Assembly: GCA_002419215.1 (NCBI GenBank)
Contig: DIFQ01000116.1
Span: forward strand, 1-28,069
DNA: 28,069 nt
Origin: Syntrophaceae bacterium UBA5744
Lineage (GTDB): Bacteria > Desulfobacterota > Syntrophia > Syntrophales > UBA2192
Direction of reading: 5' to 3'
Shown here: positions 8,925 through 15,394 of the stretch, one piece after another
How the letters are laid out: each line of letters starts with the position of its first letter
Numbering within the stretch: the stretch's first letter is position 1
Notes under the pieces: generated by a model
The model's input: the letters and a program-made list of their open reading frames with translations, nothing else
What the model was told of the DNA's origin: nothing
Databases searched by the model: none
Made by a program: the position numbers and the translations under genes

Positions 8925-9920
8925 TCAGATCCTCTCTGCCGTTCGAAGTTTCGCGCTGCGCGACCGGGGGTTTCGGTCCACCTCGTCCTCGCCGGGACGG
9001 ACGGGCTTGCGGGTGATGAGCCGGAGCCTCGGCTTGACCCCGCAGGCGCAAACGGGAAGATCGGGAGGGCAGGTGCAGCCCCGCGAGGCGTCGCGGAAAA
9101 GCTCCTTCACCATCCGGTCTTCCAGGGAGTGGAAGGAGATGACGGAAAACCGCCCGCCTTCCTTCAAGCTGTCGATTCCCGAGGCAATGCCCCGGGCCAG
9201 ACTGGTCAATTCGTCGTTGACGGCGATCCGCAGCGCCTGGAAGGTCCTCGTTGCCGGGTGGATCCTCCCGTGTCTCATGTGAGCCGGCATGGCTGCGGAG
9301 ATCACGGCCGCGAGTTCATCCGTTGTTTCGATCGGACCCGCCTTCCTTTTCTCTGCAATGGCGCGTGCGATGCGCCCGGCCTGCAACTCCTCGCCGTAGA
9401 GGCGCAGGATGCGCTTGAGTTCCCGCGGCTCGGCCGTGTTCACGAGCTCCCGGGCCGTCAGGGGCGCGTCCCGGTCCATCCGCATATCGAGCGGCGCAGG
9501 CTGCGTGAAACTGAATCCCCTCTCGGCCGTCTCGAGCTGGTGCGAGGAGACGCCGAGGTCGAGCACGATGCCGTCGACGCCGTCGATGCCGAGCCGCGCG
9601 AGGATCTCCTTCAGGTCGGCATAGTTCCCCTTGACGAGGAGCCCGCGCTGTCCGAAGGGTTCCAAAACCCGTCGGGCCTCCTCGAGGGCGTCGTCGTCCC
9701 GATCGATGCCGACCAGGATGCCGCCGGGGGCCGTGGCGTCGAGGATTCCCCGCGCATGACCTCCGCCGCCCACGGTGCCGTCCACGTAAATGCCGCCGGG
9801 CTTCAGGTTCAGCGATTCCAGAATTTCCCTCAGCAGGACGGGCTCGTGATACGGCGAGATCACCGGTTGCACCCTTTCTTCGTGCTCGGCCAATTCTTCT
9901 TTTCTCTTTTCAAGGATCAT
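8925..9920 (-). CDS. rsmH: 16S rRNA (cytosine(1402)-N(4))-methyltransferase RsmH
   Basis: Class I SAM-dependent methyltransferase, formerly MraW. Visible are YHEPVLLREI near the N-terminus, the SAM loop VDGTVGGGGHARGIL (about residues 46-60), LDLGVSSHQLE, RGFSF, HPATRTFQALRI and FSVISFHSLEDRMVK. Known role: N4 methylation of C1402 in the decoding centre of 16S rRNA. The start is uncertain. The ATG at 9920 gives 331 residues but lacks a good Shine-Dalgarno; a TTG at 9932 also works; an internal GTG at Val20, preceded by AAAGG, would give an N-terminus closer to typical homologues. Confidence 0.94.
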   Translation of the reverse strand: MILEKRKEELAEHEERVQPVISPYHEPVLLREILESLNLKPGGIYVDGTVGGGGHARGILDATAPGGILVGIDRDDDALEEARRVLEPFGQRGLLVKGNYADLKEILARLGIDGVDGIVLDLGVSSHQLETAERGFSFTQPAPLDMRMDRDAPLTARELVNTAEPRELKRILRLYGEELQAGRIARAIAEKRKAGPIETTDELAAVISAAMPAHMRHGRIHPATRTFQALRIAVNDELTSLARGIASGIDSLKEGGRFSVISFHSLEDRMVKELFRDASRGCTCPPDLPVCACGVKPRLRLITRKPVRPGEDEVDRNPRSRSAKLRTAERI

Positions 9921-9936
9921 AGGTGGAAGCAAACGC

Positions 9937-9973
9937 GGGAATCCCGCCAGGGGAGCTGGCCCGTCAGATTCCC
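9937..9973 (-). other. Nested hairpin at the mraZ-rsmH junction
   Basis: A 7-bp stem (arms 9937-9943 and 9967-9973) encloses a second stem GCCAG/CTGGC (9946-9950 and 9956-9960). The outer arm covers the last codons of mraZ and its stop. There is no T-run, so it is not an obvious terminator. It could be an mRNA processing or translation-coupling structure ahead of rsmH. Confidence 0.4.
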
Positions 9974-10410
9974 AGGTCGGCCATGTAATCGCTGAAGCTC
10001 TCTATCTGTTCGCCTGACTTCCGGATCTCCTCCTCGAAGCGTTCCTTGCCCCAGATCTCGATGACCCGGACCATGCCGGCCATGACGATGTCTTTCTCCA
10101 GCTTGGCGTATTCGCGCAGGGGCGGCGGGACCAGGATCCGGCCCTGGCTGTCGAAGGTGCAGTCCACCGCTCCGGACATGAAAAAGCGCTGAAACGCGCG
10201 GACTTCTTTTTTCAGGATGGATTGATGGGAGATCTTCTCCTCGAGGATCTGCCACTCGTCGAAGGGGAAAACCATGAGATAGCCATCCCAGTTCGTGATG
10301 ACCATCCGGTTGTCGTACTTCTCTGCGAAGACCTCGCGGAGCTTGGCGGGGAAGATGATTCTTCCTTTGTCGTCAATGGTATGGTAATATCTCCCCCGGA
10401 ACACAGACAT
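9964..10410 (-). CDS. mraZ: MraZ, dcw-cluster transcriptional regulator
   Basis: A 148-residue protein with two AbrB-like (SpoVT/AbrB) half-domains, each with the signature: DDKGRIIFPAKLRE near residue 14 and FDSQGRILVPPPLRE about 70 residues later. MraZ proteins form ring-shaped oligomers and bind direct repeats upstream of their own gene, controlling the division/wall cluster. The frame is open 25 codons further upstream, but the ATG at 10410 is chosen because GGAGGAG lies 8 nt before it and MSVFRGRYYHTID is the normal N-terminus. It is the first gene of the dcw run; three GTGGA boxes lie directly upstream. Confidence 0.95.
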   Translation of the reverse strand: MSVFRGRYYHTIDDKGRIIFPAKLREVFAEKYDNRMVITNWDGYLMVFPFDEWQILEEKISHQSILKKEVRAFQRFFMSGAVDCTFDSQGRILVPPPLREYAKLEKDIVMAGMVRVIEIWGKERFEEEIRKSGEQIESFSDYMADLGI

Positions 10411-10422
10411 GCGAGATACTCC

Positions 10423-10447
10423 TCCACAATCATCCACTTTGCTCCAC
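10423..10447 (-). promoter_or_regulatory. Candidate MraZ operator: three GTGGA boxes at 10-bp spacing
   Basis: On the minus strand GTGGA occurs at 10447-10443, 10437-10433 and 10427-10423, each separated by 5 nt. MraZ is known to bind short G-rich direct repeats with 5-nt spacers upstream of mraZ (TGGGN in E. coli), so these are probably its boxes. They start just after the predicted transcription start, and the last one overlaps the ribosome binding site GGAGGAG, so binding could block both transcription and translation. Confidence 0.75.
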
Positions 10448-10456
10448 CTGGATGCA

Positions 10457-10485
10457 ATAGTAGGGCCGTCTGCCATCCCTGTCAA
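10457..10485 (-). promoter_or_regulatory. Sigma70-type promoter of mraZ and the dcw cluster
   Basis: Minus strand: TTGACA (-35, 10485-10480), exactly 17 nt, then TACTAT (-10, 10462-10457), putting the start of transcription near 10450. It lies just beyond the mltG stop, so dcw genes can be transcribed on their own as well as by read-through from ruvX-mltG. Confidence 0.75.
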
Positions 10486-10494
10486 GAAAAAACT

Positions 10495-11523
10495 TTAATG
10501 ATCGCTGGATTTTCGATTGATTTGGAACTTCCGGACGGCCCGGCTGTGGTCGGCGAACGTCGCGGAGAACTGGTGAGACCCGTCATTGCGGGAAACGAAG
10601 TAAAGATAGTCGACCGGGGCGGGGTTCAGGGCCGCCGTGAGGGCATCCGTCCCGGGGTTGCAGATGGGGCCCGGCGGCAGGCCGCGGTTCAGGTAGGTGT
10701 TGTAGGGATTTTGGCGCTCCAGGTGCTTTCGCGTCAAATTTCCGTCGAAATTCTCGATCCCGTAGATCACCGTCGGGTCGCTCTGAAGCGGCATCCCGAT
10801 CCGCAGCCGGTTTCGGAAAACGGCCGACACGAGCGGCATCTCGTCCTTGCGGCCCGTCTCCTTCTCGATGATCGAGGCAAGCGTCACCCATTCCTTGACA
10901 CCGAGTCCTTGCGCGCGCGCCTTTTCGAGTACCCCGCCCGTCACCTTCGCCAGGAAACGGTCGGCCATCGTTTTCAGGATCGTTCGGGCATCCATGGTCC
11001 GGTCGAACTTGTACGTGTCGGGGAAGAGGAACCCCTCGGCGCTTGCCGCCGGGATCTTCAGGGCGGCCAGGGTGTCGCGGTCCCTCGCGAGGCGCAGGAA
11101 CTCCTTCTCGTCGACAAGGACGTTGGCGGCAAGACGCGCGGCGATCTGCCGCATCGTGAATCCCTCGGGCACCACGATGCTGTATGCCTTTACCTCCCCG
11201 CGGACGAGCTTTTGTAATATGTCCCCGGCTGACAGGTCCCTGGAGAATTCGTACTCGCCGGCCTTGATCTGCTGGGGGGCGCTGTAAACATAAGCCATGA
11301 CCCGGAAGAGAAGCCGGCTGCGGATGAGGCCCTTCTCGTCGAGGAGATTGACGACCTGGGCGAAAGGGGTGCCCCGGGGGATGTTCACGAGAACGATCTC
11401 GTCCTCCCCGGCGCCGGGCTCGCGCAGGATGCCGAGAAACAGGACTGCGGCAAGGACCCCTGCCGCGGCGAAGATCACGAAGACCGCGAGACGGTGACGC
11501 TGGAGAACTGCGAAGGGCTTCAT
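10495..11523 (-). CDS. mltG: Endolytic transglycosylase MltG (YceG family)
   Basis: A 342-residue protein with an N-terminal membrane helix (AVFVIFAAAGVLAAVLFLGI) and a periplasmic YceG domain. Family landmarks are GEYEF, VPEGFT, EGFLFPDTY, LASIIEKETG (carrying the predicted catalytic Glu), PLQSDPTVIYG, NPYNTY, GLPPGPICNPG and YFVSRNDGSHQF. Known role: cleaves nascent glycan strands and sets their length. The start is the ATG at 11523, overlapping the ruvX stop (ATGA). The open frame extends a further 81 codons into ruvX, but those residues look like out-of-frame sequence. Its neighbour the dcw cluster supplies the precursors it acts on. Confidence 0.94.
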   Translation of the reverse strand: MKPFAVLQRHRLAVFVIFAAAGVLAAVLFLGILREPGAGEDEIVLVNIPRGTPFAQVVNLLDEKGLIRSRLLFRVMAYVYSAPQQIKAGEYEFSRDLSAGDILQKLVRGEVKAYSIVVPEGFTMRQIAARLAANVLVDEKEFLRLARDRDTLAALKIPAASAEGFLFPDTYKFDRTMDARTILKTMADRFLAKVTGGVLEKARAQGLGVKEWVTLASIIEKETGRKDEMPLVSAVFRNRLRIGMPLQSDPTVIYGIENFDGNLTRKHLERQNPYNTYLNRGLPPGPICNPGTDALTAALNPAPVDYLYFVSRNDGSHQFSATFADHSRAVRKFQINRKSSDH

Positions 11524-11975
11524 GGGTTGCCGCCCCCGGGACCCGGGGGGGGGCCTCCCCCGTGACGGGCCTTCTTGTTCAGGTAGTCCTGCAGGATGAA
11601 GGCGGCGGCGATCCGGTCCACCATGCCGCGCTTCTTCCTGCGCTTCACGCCTGCCTCGCGCATCAGCCCCTCGGCTTCCCTGGTGGAGAGGGTCTCGTCC
11701 CAGGCGGTCACGGGAACCGAAACGGCCTCTTTGAGGGAGGCGATGAAGCGGTCCACCTTCTCGCACTGGATGCCCGCAGAACCGTCGAGCCTCAGGGGGT
11801 AGCCCACGACGATCGCACCGGCGCCGAACTCCGAGACGGCGGCGGCGATGGCCGCCAGGTCCTCCGTCTTCGATTTGTGTTCGACGACGGCGATTCCCCG
11901 TGCCGTGACCTCCAACTCGTCGGAGACGGCCAGGCCGATTCGCTTCTCACCGTAATCGATCGCGAGAATTCTCAT
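11520..11975 (-). CDS. ruvX: RuvX/YqgF, putative pre-16S rRNA nuclease
   Basis: A 151-residue RNase H-fold protein. The first motif is MRILAIDYGEKRIGLAVSD, then VVGYPLRLDGS, WDETLSTREA and RGMVDRIAAAFILQDYL, all typical of YqgF. Members are linked to 16S rRNA 5'-end maturation; the older Holliday-junction resolvase label is less secure. The C-terminal tail (HGGGPPPGPGGGNP) is unusually Gly/Pro-rich and comes from a run of G and C that also holds the mltG ribosome binding site. The ATG at 11975 has no Shine-Dalgarno. Confidence 0.92.
   Translation of the reverse strand: MRILAIDYGEKRIGLAVSDELEVTARGIAVVEHKSKTEDLAAIAAAVSEFGAGAIVVGYPLRLDGSAGIQCEKVDRFIASLKEAVSVPVTAWDETLSTREAEGLMREAGVKRRKKRGMVDRIAAAFILQDYLNKKARHGGGPPPGPGGGNP
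11533..11549 (-). other. GC palindrome over the ruvX tail and mltG ribosome binding site
   Basis: A perfect 17-nt palindrome (CCCCCGGG, one base, CCCGGGGG) next to a run of nine G. It ends about 10 nt before the mltG ATG and would bury its G-rich ribosome binding site unless a ribosome translating ruvX opens it, consistent with the ATGA overlap. Confidence 0.45.
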
Positions 11976-11983
11976 GGGGGGTA

Positions 11984-12012
11984 TATATAAAGGATAGGGT
12001 GGTTGCGCGCAA
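11984..12012 (-). promoter_or_regulatory. Possible ruvX promoter (leaderless?)
   Basis: On the minus strand TTGCGC (12012-12007), 17 nt, TATATA (11989-11984). A transcript from this -10 would begin within a few bases of the ruvX ATG, which fits the absence of a Shine-Dalgarno. The -35 is a weak match, so this is tentative. Confidence 0.3.
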
Positions 12013-12021
12013 GGGCAGATT

Positions 12022-12134
12022 GCCGATAGCCAACAGTCGACAGCCTACAGCCTACAGTGAAGACCAGTTGTTGCTTTTGGCTGTTGACTGTTGGCTGTCG
12101 GCTTCCTTTCAATCATCCCTATACCCGATACCCC
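12022..12134. repeat. Heptamer repeats, inverted pair, between ruvX and selB
   Basis: This divergent gap (11976-12213) holds 7-bp tandem units: CAGCCTA-like at 12027-12061, the inverted form TTGGCTG-like at 12077-12104, and CCCTATA/CCCGATA at 12117-12134. The 24-nt arms 12022-12045 and 12079-12102 are inverted copies matching at 22 of 24 positions, so a long hairpin with a 33-nt loop can form. A weak promoter for selB (TTGAGG at 12145-12150, 17 nt, TATCTC at 12168-12173) and a 10-bp palindrome GTGCGCGCAC (12192-12201) follow before the selB start. Confidence 0.8.
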
Positions 12135-12213
12135 AATGTTGAGATTGAGGAAAGGTGGGTTTTCTGTTATCTCATAGCCTACTCACACCGGGTGCGCGCA
12201 CTGGGGATCATTC

Positions 12214-14127
12214 ATGAAGCACATCATTCTGGGCACGGCAGGCCATGTCGATCACGGGAAGACTTCGCTCGTCAAGGCCCTCACCGGCGTGGATACGGAC
12301 CGTCTGAAGGAGGAAAAGGAGCGGGGGATCACGATCGAGCTGGGTTTTGCGTCCCTGCCCCTGAAGAACGGAGATGCCCTCGGGGTCGTCGACGTGCCGG
12401 GCCACGAGAAATTCGTCAAGAACATGGTGGCCGGGGCCAGCGGCATCGACATGGTGCTCCTCGTCATCGCCGCCGACGAAGGGGTCATGCCCCAGACGAG
12501 CGAGCACCTCGATATCTGCACCCTCCTGGGGATCAAAAGCGGCATCATCGCGCTCACCAAGATCGACCTGGTCGACGCCGATTGGCGTTCTCTCGTGCAG
12601 GACGATGTGCGCCAGTTCATGAAGTCGACCTTGCTCGATGGAGCGCCGATCATCCCGGTGTCCGTTGTATCGGGCTCGGGGCTTCCGGAGCTCACGGCAG
12701 CCATCGAAGAGCTGGCCGTGCAGATCGGCAAGCGCCGCGACAGCGGCCTGTTCCGAATCCCCGTCGACCGGGTCTTCACCATGAAAGGATTCGGCAGCGT
12801 CGTCACGGGGACCCTCGTCTCCGGGTGCGTGAGCGTGGGCGACACCGTCGAGGTCCTTCCCCAGCGCATCCACGCCAAGGTACGCGGCATCCAGGTCCAC
12901 AACGAGGTGCGGGAGGCCGCCGAGGCGGGGCAGCGCACCGCCATCAACCTGCAGGGTGTCGAGCGCGCCGCGCTGCAGCGGGGCGACGTGGTCGCCCACC
13001 CGGGCATCTTCGAACCCTCCCAGCGTCTGGACGTCCATCTCGAGTATCTCAAGGGCGCCGGCCGGGCGCTGAAGAACCGGGCGATCGTTCGCTTCCACAC
13101 GGGGACCAGCGAGATCATGGCCCGCGTTATCCTCCTGGACCGCGAAGAACTCCAGCCGGGTCGGGACGTCCACGCCCAACTGCTCCTGGAAGAGCCCGTC
13201 GTGGCCATGGGGCGGGACCGTTTCGTCATCCGAAGCTATTCCCCCATTCGCACCGTGGGCGGCGGGGAGATCCTCGACCCCGATGCGGTGAAGCAGAAAA
13301 AGGCAAAGGAGCGATTTGCCGCCGAGCTGGAGACGCTCCGGACGGGAGCGGACGCCGAGAGGACGGCCGTGATCCTGGGGCGCGCCGGGGTTCAGGGGCT
13401 CACGTCGAGCCGGCTTGCCGTGAGGACGGGGATCCCGCTGGGCGATCTGCCCCGGGTCCTGAAGGACATGGCTGAAAAGAAGGCCATCATCCGAATCGAC
13501 AGGGAGGAAACCCGCATCGTGTCCTTCCCCGCCTACCAGGGGTTGAAGGAGGAACTTCTCCGCGAGATCGGCCTGTACCACCAGCGGTTTCCCCTCAAGG
13601 AGGGTGTGCCCAAGGAGGAACTGCGGACGACGGCAGGCCAGGAGCTCGAAACCAAGCTCTTCAACATGGCCCTGAAGGAGCTGGAAAACGAAAAGAAGAT
13701 CCTTGCGGACCGGGAGCACGTGCGGCTTTCGGCGCACCGCGTCGATCTCAAGGGCAATCTGGGCGACCTGGGGGGAAGGATCGAGACGATCTACCGGGAT
13801 GCGGCGCTCTCGCCGCCTTCCGTCAAGGAAATCTTGGAAACGCTCAAGGGGAAGAAGGCCGAGATCGTGAGCGTCCTCGGGGTGCTTCTCAACGAGGGGG
13901 TGCTCGTGAAGGTCACCGAGGAGCTCTACTTCCACAGCGAGCCGATGAACAGGCTGAGAGAGGATTACACGGCGGCCCTCCTGCGGGACGGCAAGGCCAC
14001 CCCGGCGACGTTCAAGGACCTCACGGGGCTTTCCCGCAAGTACATCATCCCCCTGATGGAATACTTCGACGCCACGAAACTCACCATCCGCGTGGGCGAT
14101 CACAGGACGCTGAGGGAGAGACGGTAG
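12214..14127 (+). CDS. selB: Selenocysteine-specific translation elongation factor SelB
   Basis: A 637-residue GTPase. The G domain has the P-loop GHVDHGKT (residues 10-17), the switch region ERGITIELGF, DVPGH (60-64) and TKID (115-118). These are followed by EF-Tu-like beta-barrel domains (RIPVDRVFTMKGFGSVVTGTL) and a long C-terminal part with winged-helix repeats that in SelB read the SECIS hairpin of the mRNA; FKDLTGLSRKYIIPLMEYFD near the end is typical. Known role: delivers Sec-tRNA(Sec) to in-frame UGA codons. A moderate GGGGAT precedes the ATG. selA, selC and selD are not in the window. fdhD follows 2 nt downstream, pointing to a selenocysteine formate dehydrogenase elsewhere. Confidence 0.96.
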   Translation: MKHIILGTAGHVDHGKTSLVKALTGVDTDRLKEEKERGITIELGFASLPLKNGDALGVVDVPGHEKFVKNMVAGASGIDMVLLVIAADEGVMPQTSEHLDICTLLGIKSGIIALTKIDLVDADWRSLVQDDVRQFMKSTLLDGAPIIPVSVVSGSGLPELTAAIEELAVQIGKRRDSGLFRIPVDRVFTMKGFGSVVTGTLVSGCVSVGDTVEVLPQRIHAKVRGIQVHNEVREAAEAGQRTAINLQGVERAALQRGDVVAHPGIFEPSQRLDVHLEYLKGAGRALKNRAIVRFHTGTSEIMARVILLDREELQPGRDVHAQLLLEEPVVAMGRDRFVIRSYSPIRTVGGGEILDPDAVKQKKAKERFAAELETLRTGADAERTAVILGRAGVQGLTSSRLAVRTGIPLGDLPRVLKDMAEKKAIIRIDREETRIVSFPAYQGLKEELLREIGLYHQRFPLKEGVPKEELRTTAGQELETKLFNMALKELENEKKILADREHVRLSAHRVDLKGNLGDLGGRIETIYRDAALSPPSVKEILETLKGKKAEIVSVLGVLLNEGVLVKVTEELYFHSEPMNRLREDYTAALLRDGKATPATFKDLTGLSRKYIIPLMEYFDATKLTIRVGDHRTLRERR

Positions 14128-14129
14128 CG

Positions 14130-14927
14130 ATGAAAGAGCCGTCCGGTACGGAAGGGATCGAGCAGCTGAGCCTGCGCCGCTTCGACGGCACGCGACTCTC
14201 CGGGGCCCCCGTGGACGTGGTCCGCGAGATGCTCCTGGAGGTCTTCGTCGACGGCAGCCTCGCCGCGACCATTGCCTGTGCGGGGATTCACCTGCGGGAG
14301 CTTGCGGCCGGTTTTGCGAAGCAGGAAGGCCTGATCGAGTCGGCGGGCGACATTCTCGAGATGGCCTTCTCATCGGCGTCCGACCGGGTCGCGATCGGGA
14401 CCCGGGGCCGCAAAGGACAGGCATTATCCCCGGCGACGGGCAGGACGATCGCCTCGAGCGGCTCCCGCGGCAGCCGCTCGTTCCAGGCGGAAGGGACGAA
14501 AAGGGTCGTCGACCGGACCCGCCCGGGGCTCGATGCGGAAACGGTTCTCCGTCTGATGGATGCGCTCCTCGGGGCCACGGTGATCCACGAGCGCACGCGG
14601 GGCACCCACTGCTCGGCCCTGGCCGATGCGCGGGGCATCCTCGCGGCGCGTGAGGACATCGGGCGGCACAACACGATCGACATGCTCTGCGGCTGGGCTT
14701 TGCTCGAAGGCGTCGAGCTTGCCGACAAGATCCTCCTGACGACGGGACGCGTCTCCTCCGAGATCGTCTCCAAGGCCCGGAGGATGGGGGTTCCCGTCAT
14801 CATCTCCCACTCGGCGGCCACCTCGCGAGCCGTGATGATGGCCGAGTCGCTGGGGATCGTGGTCGTCGGTTACGTGAGGGGCGGGTCTTTCACAGTCTAT
14901 GCGGGAAGCGAAGCCATCAAGGCCTGA
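14130..14927 (+). CDS. fdhD: FdhD-family formate dehydrogenase accessory protein, lacking the CxxC pair
   Basis: A 265-residue member of the FdhD/NarQ family. Conserved stretches are the N-terminal HLRELAAGF...EGLI region, then ALADARGILAAREDIGRHNTIDML, LLTTGRVSSEIVSKA, VPVIISHSAATSRAVMMAE and GIVVVGYVRG. Known role: passes sulfur from the cysteine desulfurase IscS to the molybdenum/tungsten bis-MGD cofactor of formate dehydrogenase. Where characterised homologues have SSCGxCG, this protein reads SSGSRGS (residues 109-115), so both loop cysteines are absent. Cysteines remain at 50, 161 (in THCSAL) and 187. It may use Cys161, or be a variant that does not transfer sulfur in the standard way. 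It follows selB by 2 nt, clearly co-transcribed. Confidence 0.88.
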   Translation: MKEPSGTEGIEQLSLRRFDGTRLSGAPVDVVREMLLEVFVDGSLAATIACAGIHLRELAAGFAKQEGLIESAGDILEMAFSSASDRVAIGTRGRKGQALSPATGRTIASSGSRGSRSFQAEGTKRVVDRTRPGLDAETVLRLMDALLGATVIHERTRGTHCSALADARGILAAREDIGRHNTIDMLCGWALLEGVELADKILLTTGRVSSEIVSKARRMGVPVIISHSAATSRAVMMAESLGIVVVGYVRGGSFTVYAGSEAIKA

Positions 14928-14942
14928 CGAGGCAAACAAGGC

Positions 14943-14970
14943 CACAGGCTGCAGGCGACAGGCAACAGCT
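14943..14970 (+). repeat. Heptamer array, xxCAGGC family
   Basis: Four 7-bp units in a row just after fdhD: CACAGGC, TGCAGGC, GACAGGC, AACAGCT. This belongs to the group of dispersed 7-bp arrays seen in the gaps between 12 and 27 kb. Confidence 0.65.
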
Positions 14971-15119
14971 TTTAGCGGAAGGCACTCGACCAGGATTCTT
15001 CCTGCGAAAACGATTGCACGCGACCCGCAGCCTCCTGCGGGGGAGCGAGCATAACAACAGGGAAATAACGAAACCTTGAGTTTCTGAATTCCCGGAAGGA
15101 ACTCTCATCGACGGTTTAG

Positions 15120-15273
15120 ACCGCTCTAACGCTCGCACTTCGACAGGCTCACGGCCCTGAGCTTGTCGAAGGGCTCCACTGCGGCTGCAAGAACTCGCCC
15201 TTCGGGCTCAGACAGCTTGCGCCGCGAACGTGGAGTTTACCCCGAGCGTAGCGTGGGGGCCCCGAAGAGCGGT
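15120..15273. repeat. Folded three-hairpin element (REP/MITE-like or structured RNA)
   Basis: An 8-bp closing stem ACCGCTCT/AGAGCGGT (15120-15127 and 15266-15273) encloses three hairpins. The first is CTTCGACAGGCTCA with its near-exact reverse complement (15138-15171, 6-nt loop, 13 of 14 paired plus a wobble). The second is a long compound hairpin at 15174-15235, with arms CTCCAC/GTGGAG, GCGGC/GCCGC, GCAAG/CTTGC and GCCC/GGGC. The third is CCCC/GGGG at 15240-15258. The CTTCGACA(A/G)GCTCA hairpin is of a kind that recurs between genes in many bacterial genomes, so a dispersed repeat is more likely than a gene-specific RNA. Confidence 0.55.
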
Positions 15274-15363
15274 TACCTAAAACGCGTCTAACTTCGCTAT
15301 CCAGAATCCAGCTCGCGTGCCGTTATCGTGAATCAATTGGGCAGCAGCCCGAAGAGAGGTCAA

Positions 15364-15384
15364 AGGCATCGGGCATCAGGCAAA
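15364..15384 (+). repeat. Heptamer array, GGCATC family
   Basis: Three units: AGGCATC, GGGCATC, AGGCAAA. The last runs into AAAGGA (15382-15387), which serves as ribosome binding site of the following gene. An inverted array of the same family lies at the other side of that gene (16398-16432). Confidence 0.6.
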
Positions 15385-15394
15385 GGAAACATTG

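Larger units (their letters stand above)
14928..15394. other. Non-coding gap between fdhD and the HD exonuclease gene
   Basis: 467 nt without a credible gene. It contains a heptamer array near each end, a short hairpin CCCGCAG/CTGCGGG (15024-15041) with no T-run, and the folded element at 15120-15273. No tRNA (tRNA-Sec was looked for) or known riboswitch was recognised. Confidence 0.6.

Noticed and set aside
12022..12104. CRISPR-like array
   Set aside because: Units are 7 bp and directly adjacent, with no spacers; they are tandem heptamers.
12208..14424. Minus-strand open frame of 738 codons opposite selB
   Set aside because: Antisense shadow; selB on the plus strand is complete with all GTPase motifs.
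15024..15041. Terminator after fdhD
   Set aside because: A good 7-bp stem, but followed by a G-rich stretch instead of a T-run.
14928..15394. A possible tRNA-Sec or SECIS-like RNA next to selB-fdhD
   Set aside because: No T-loop consensus, acceptor pairing or UCA anticodon arrangement could be found.
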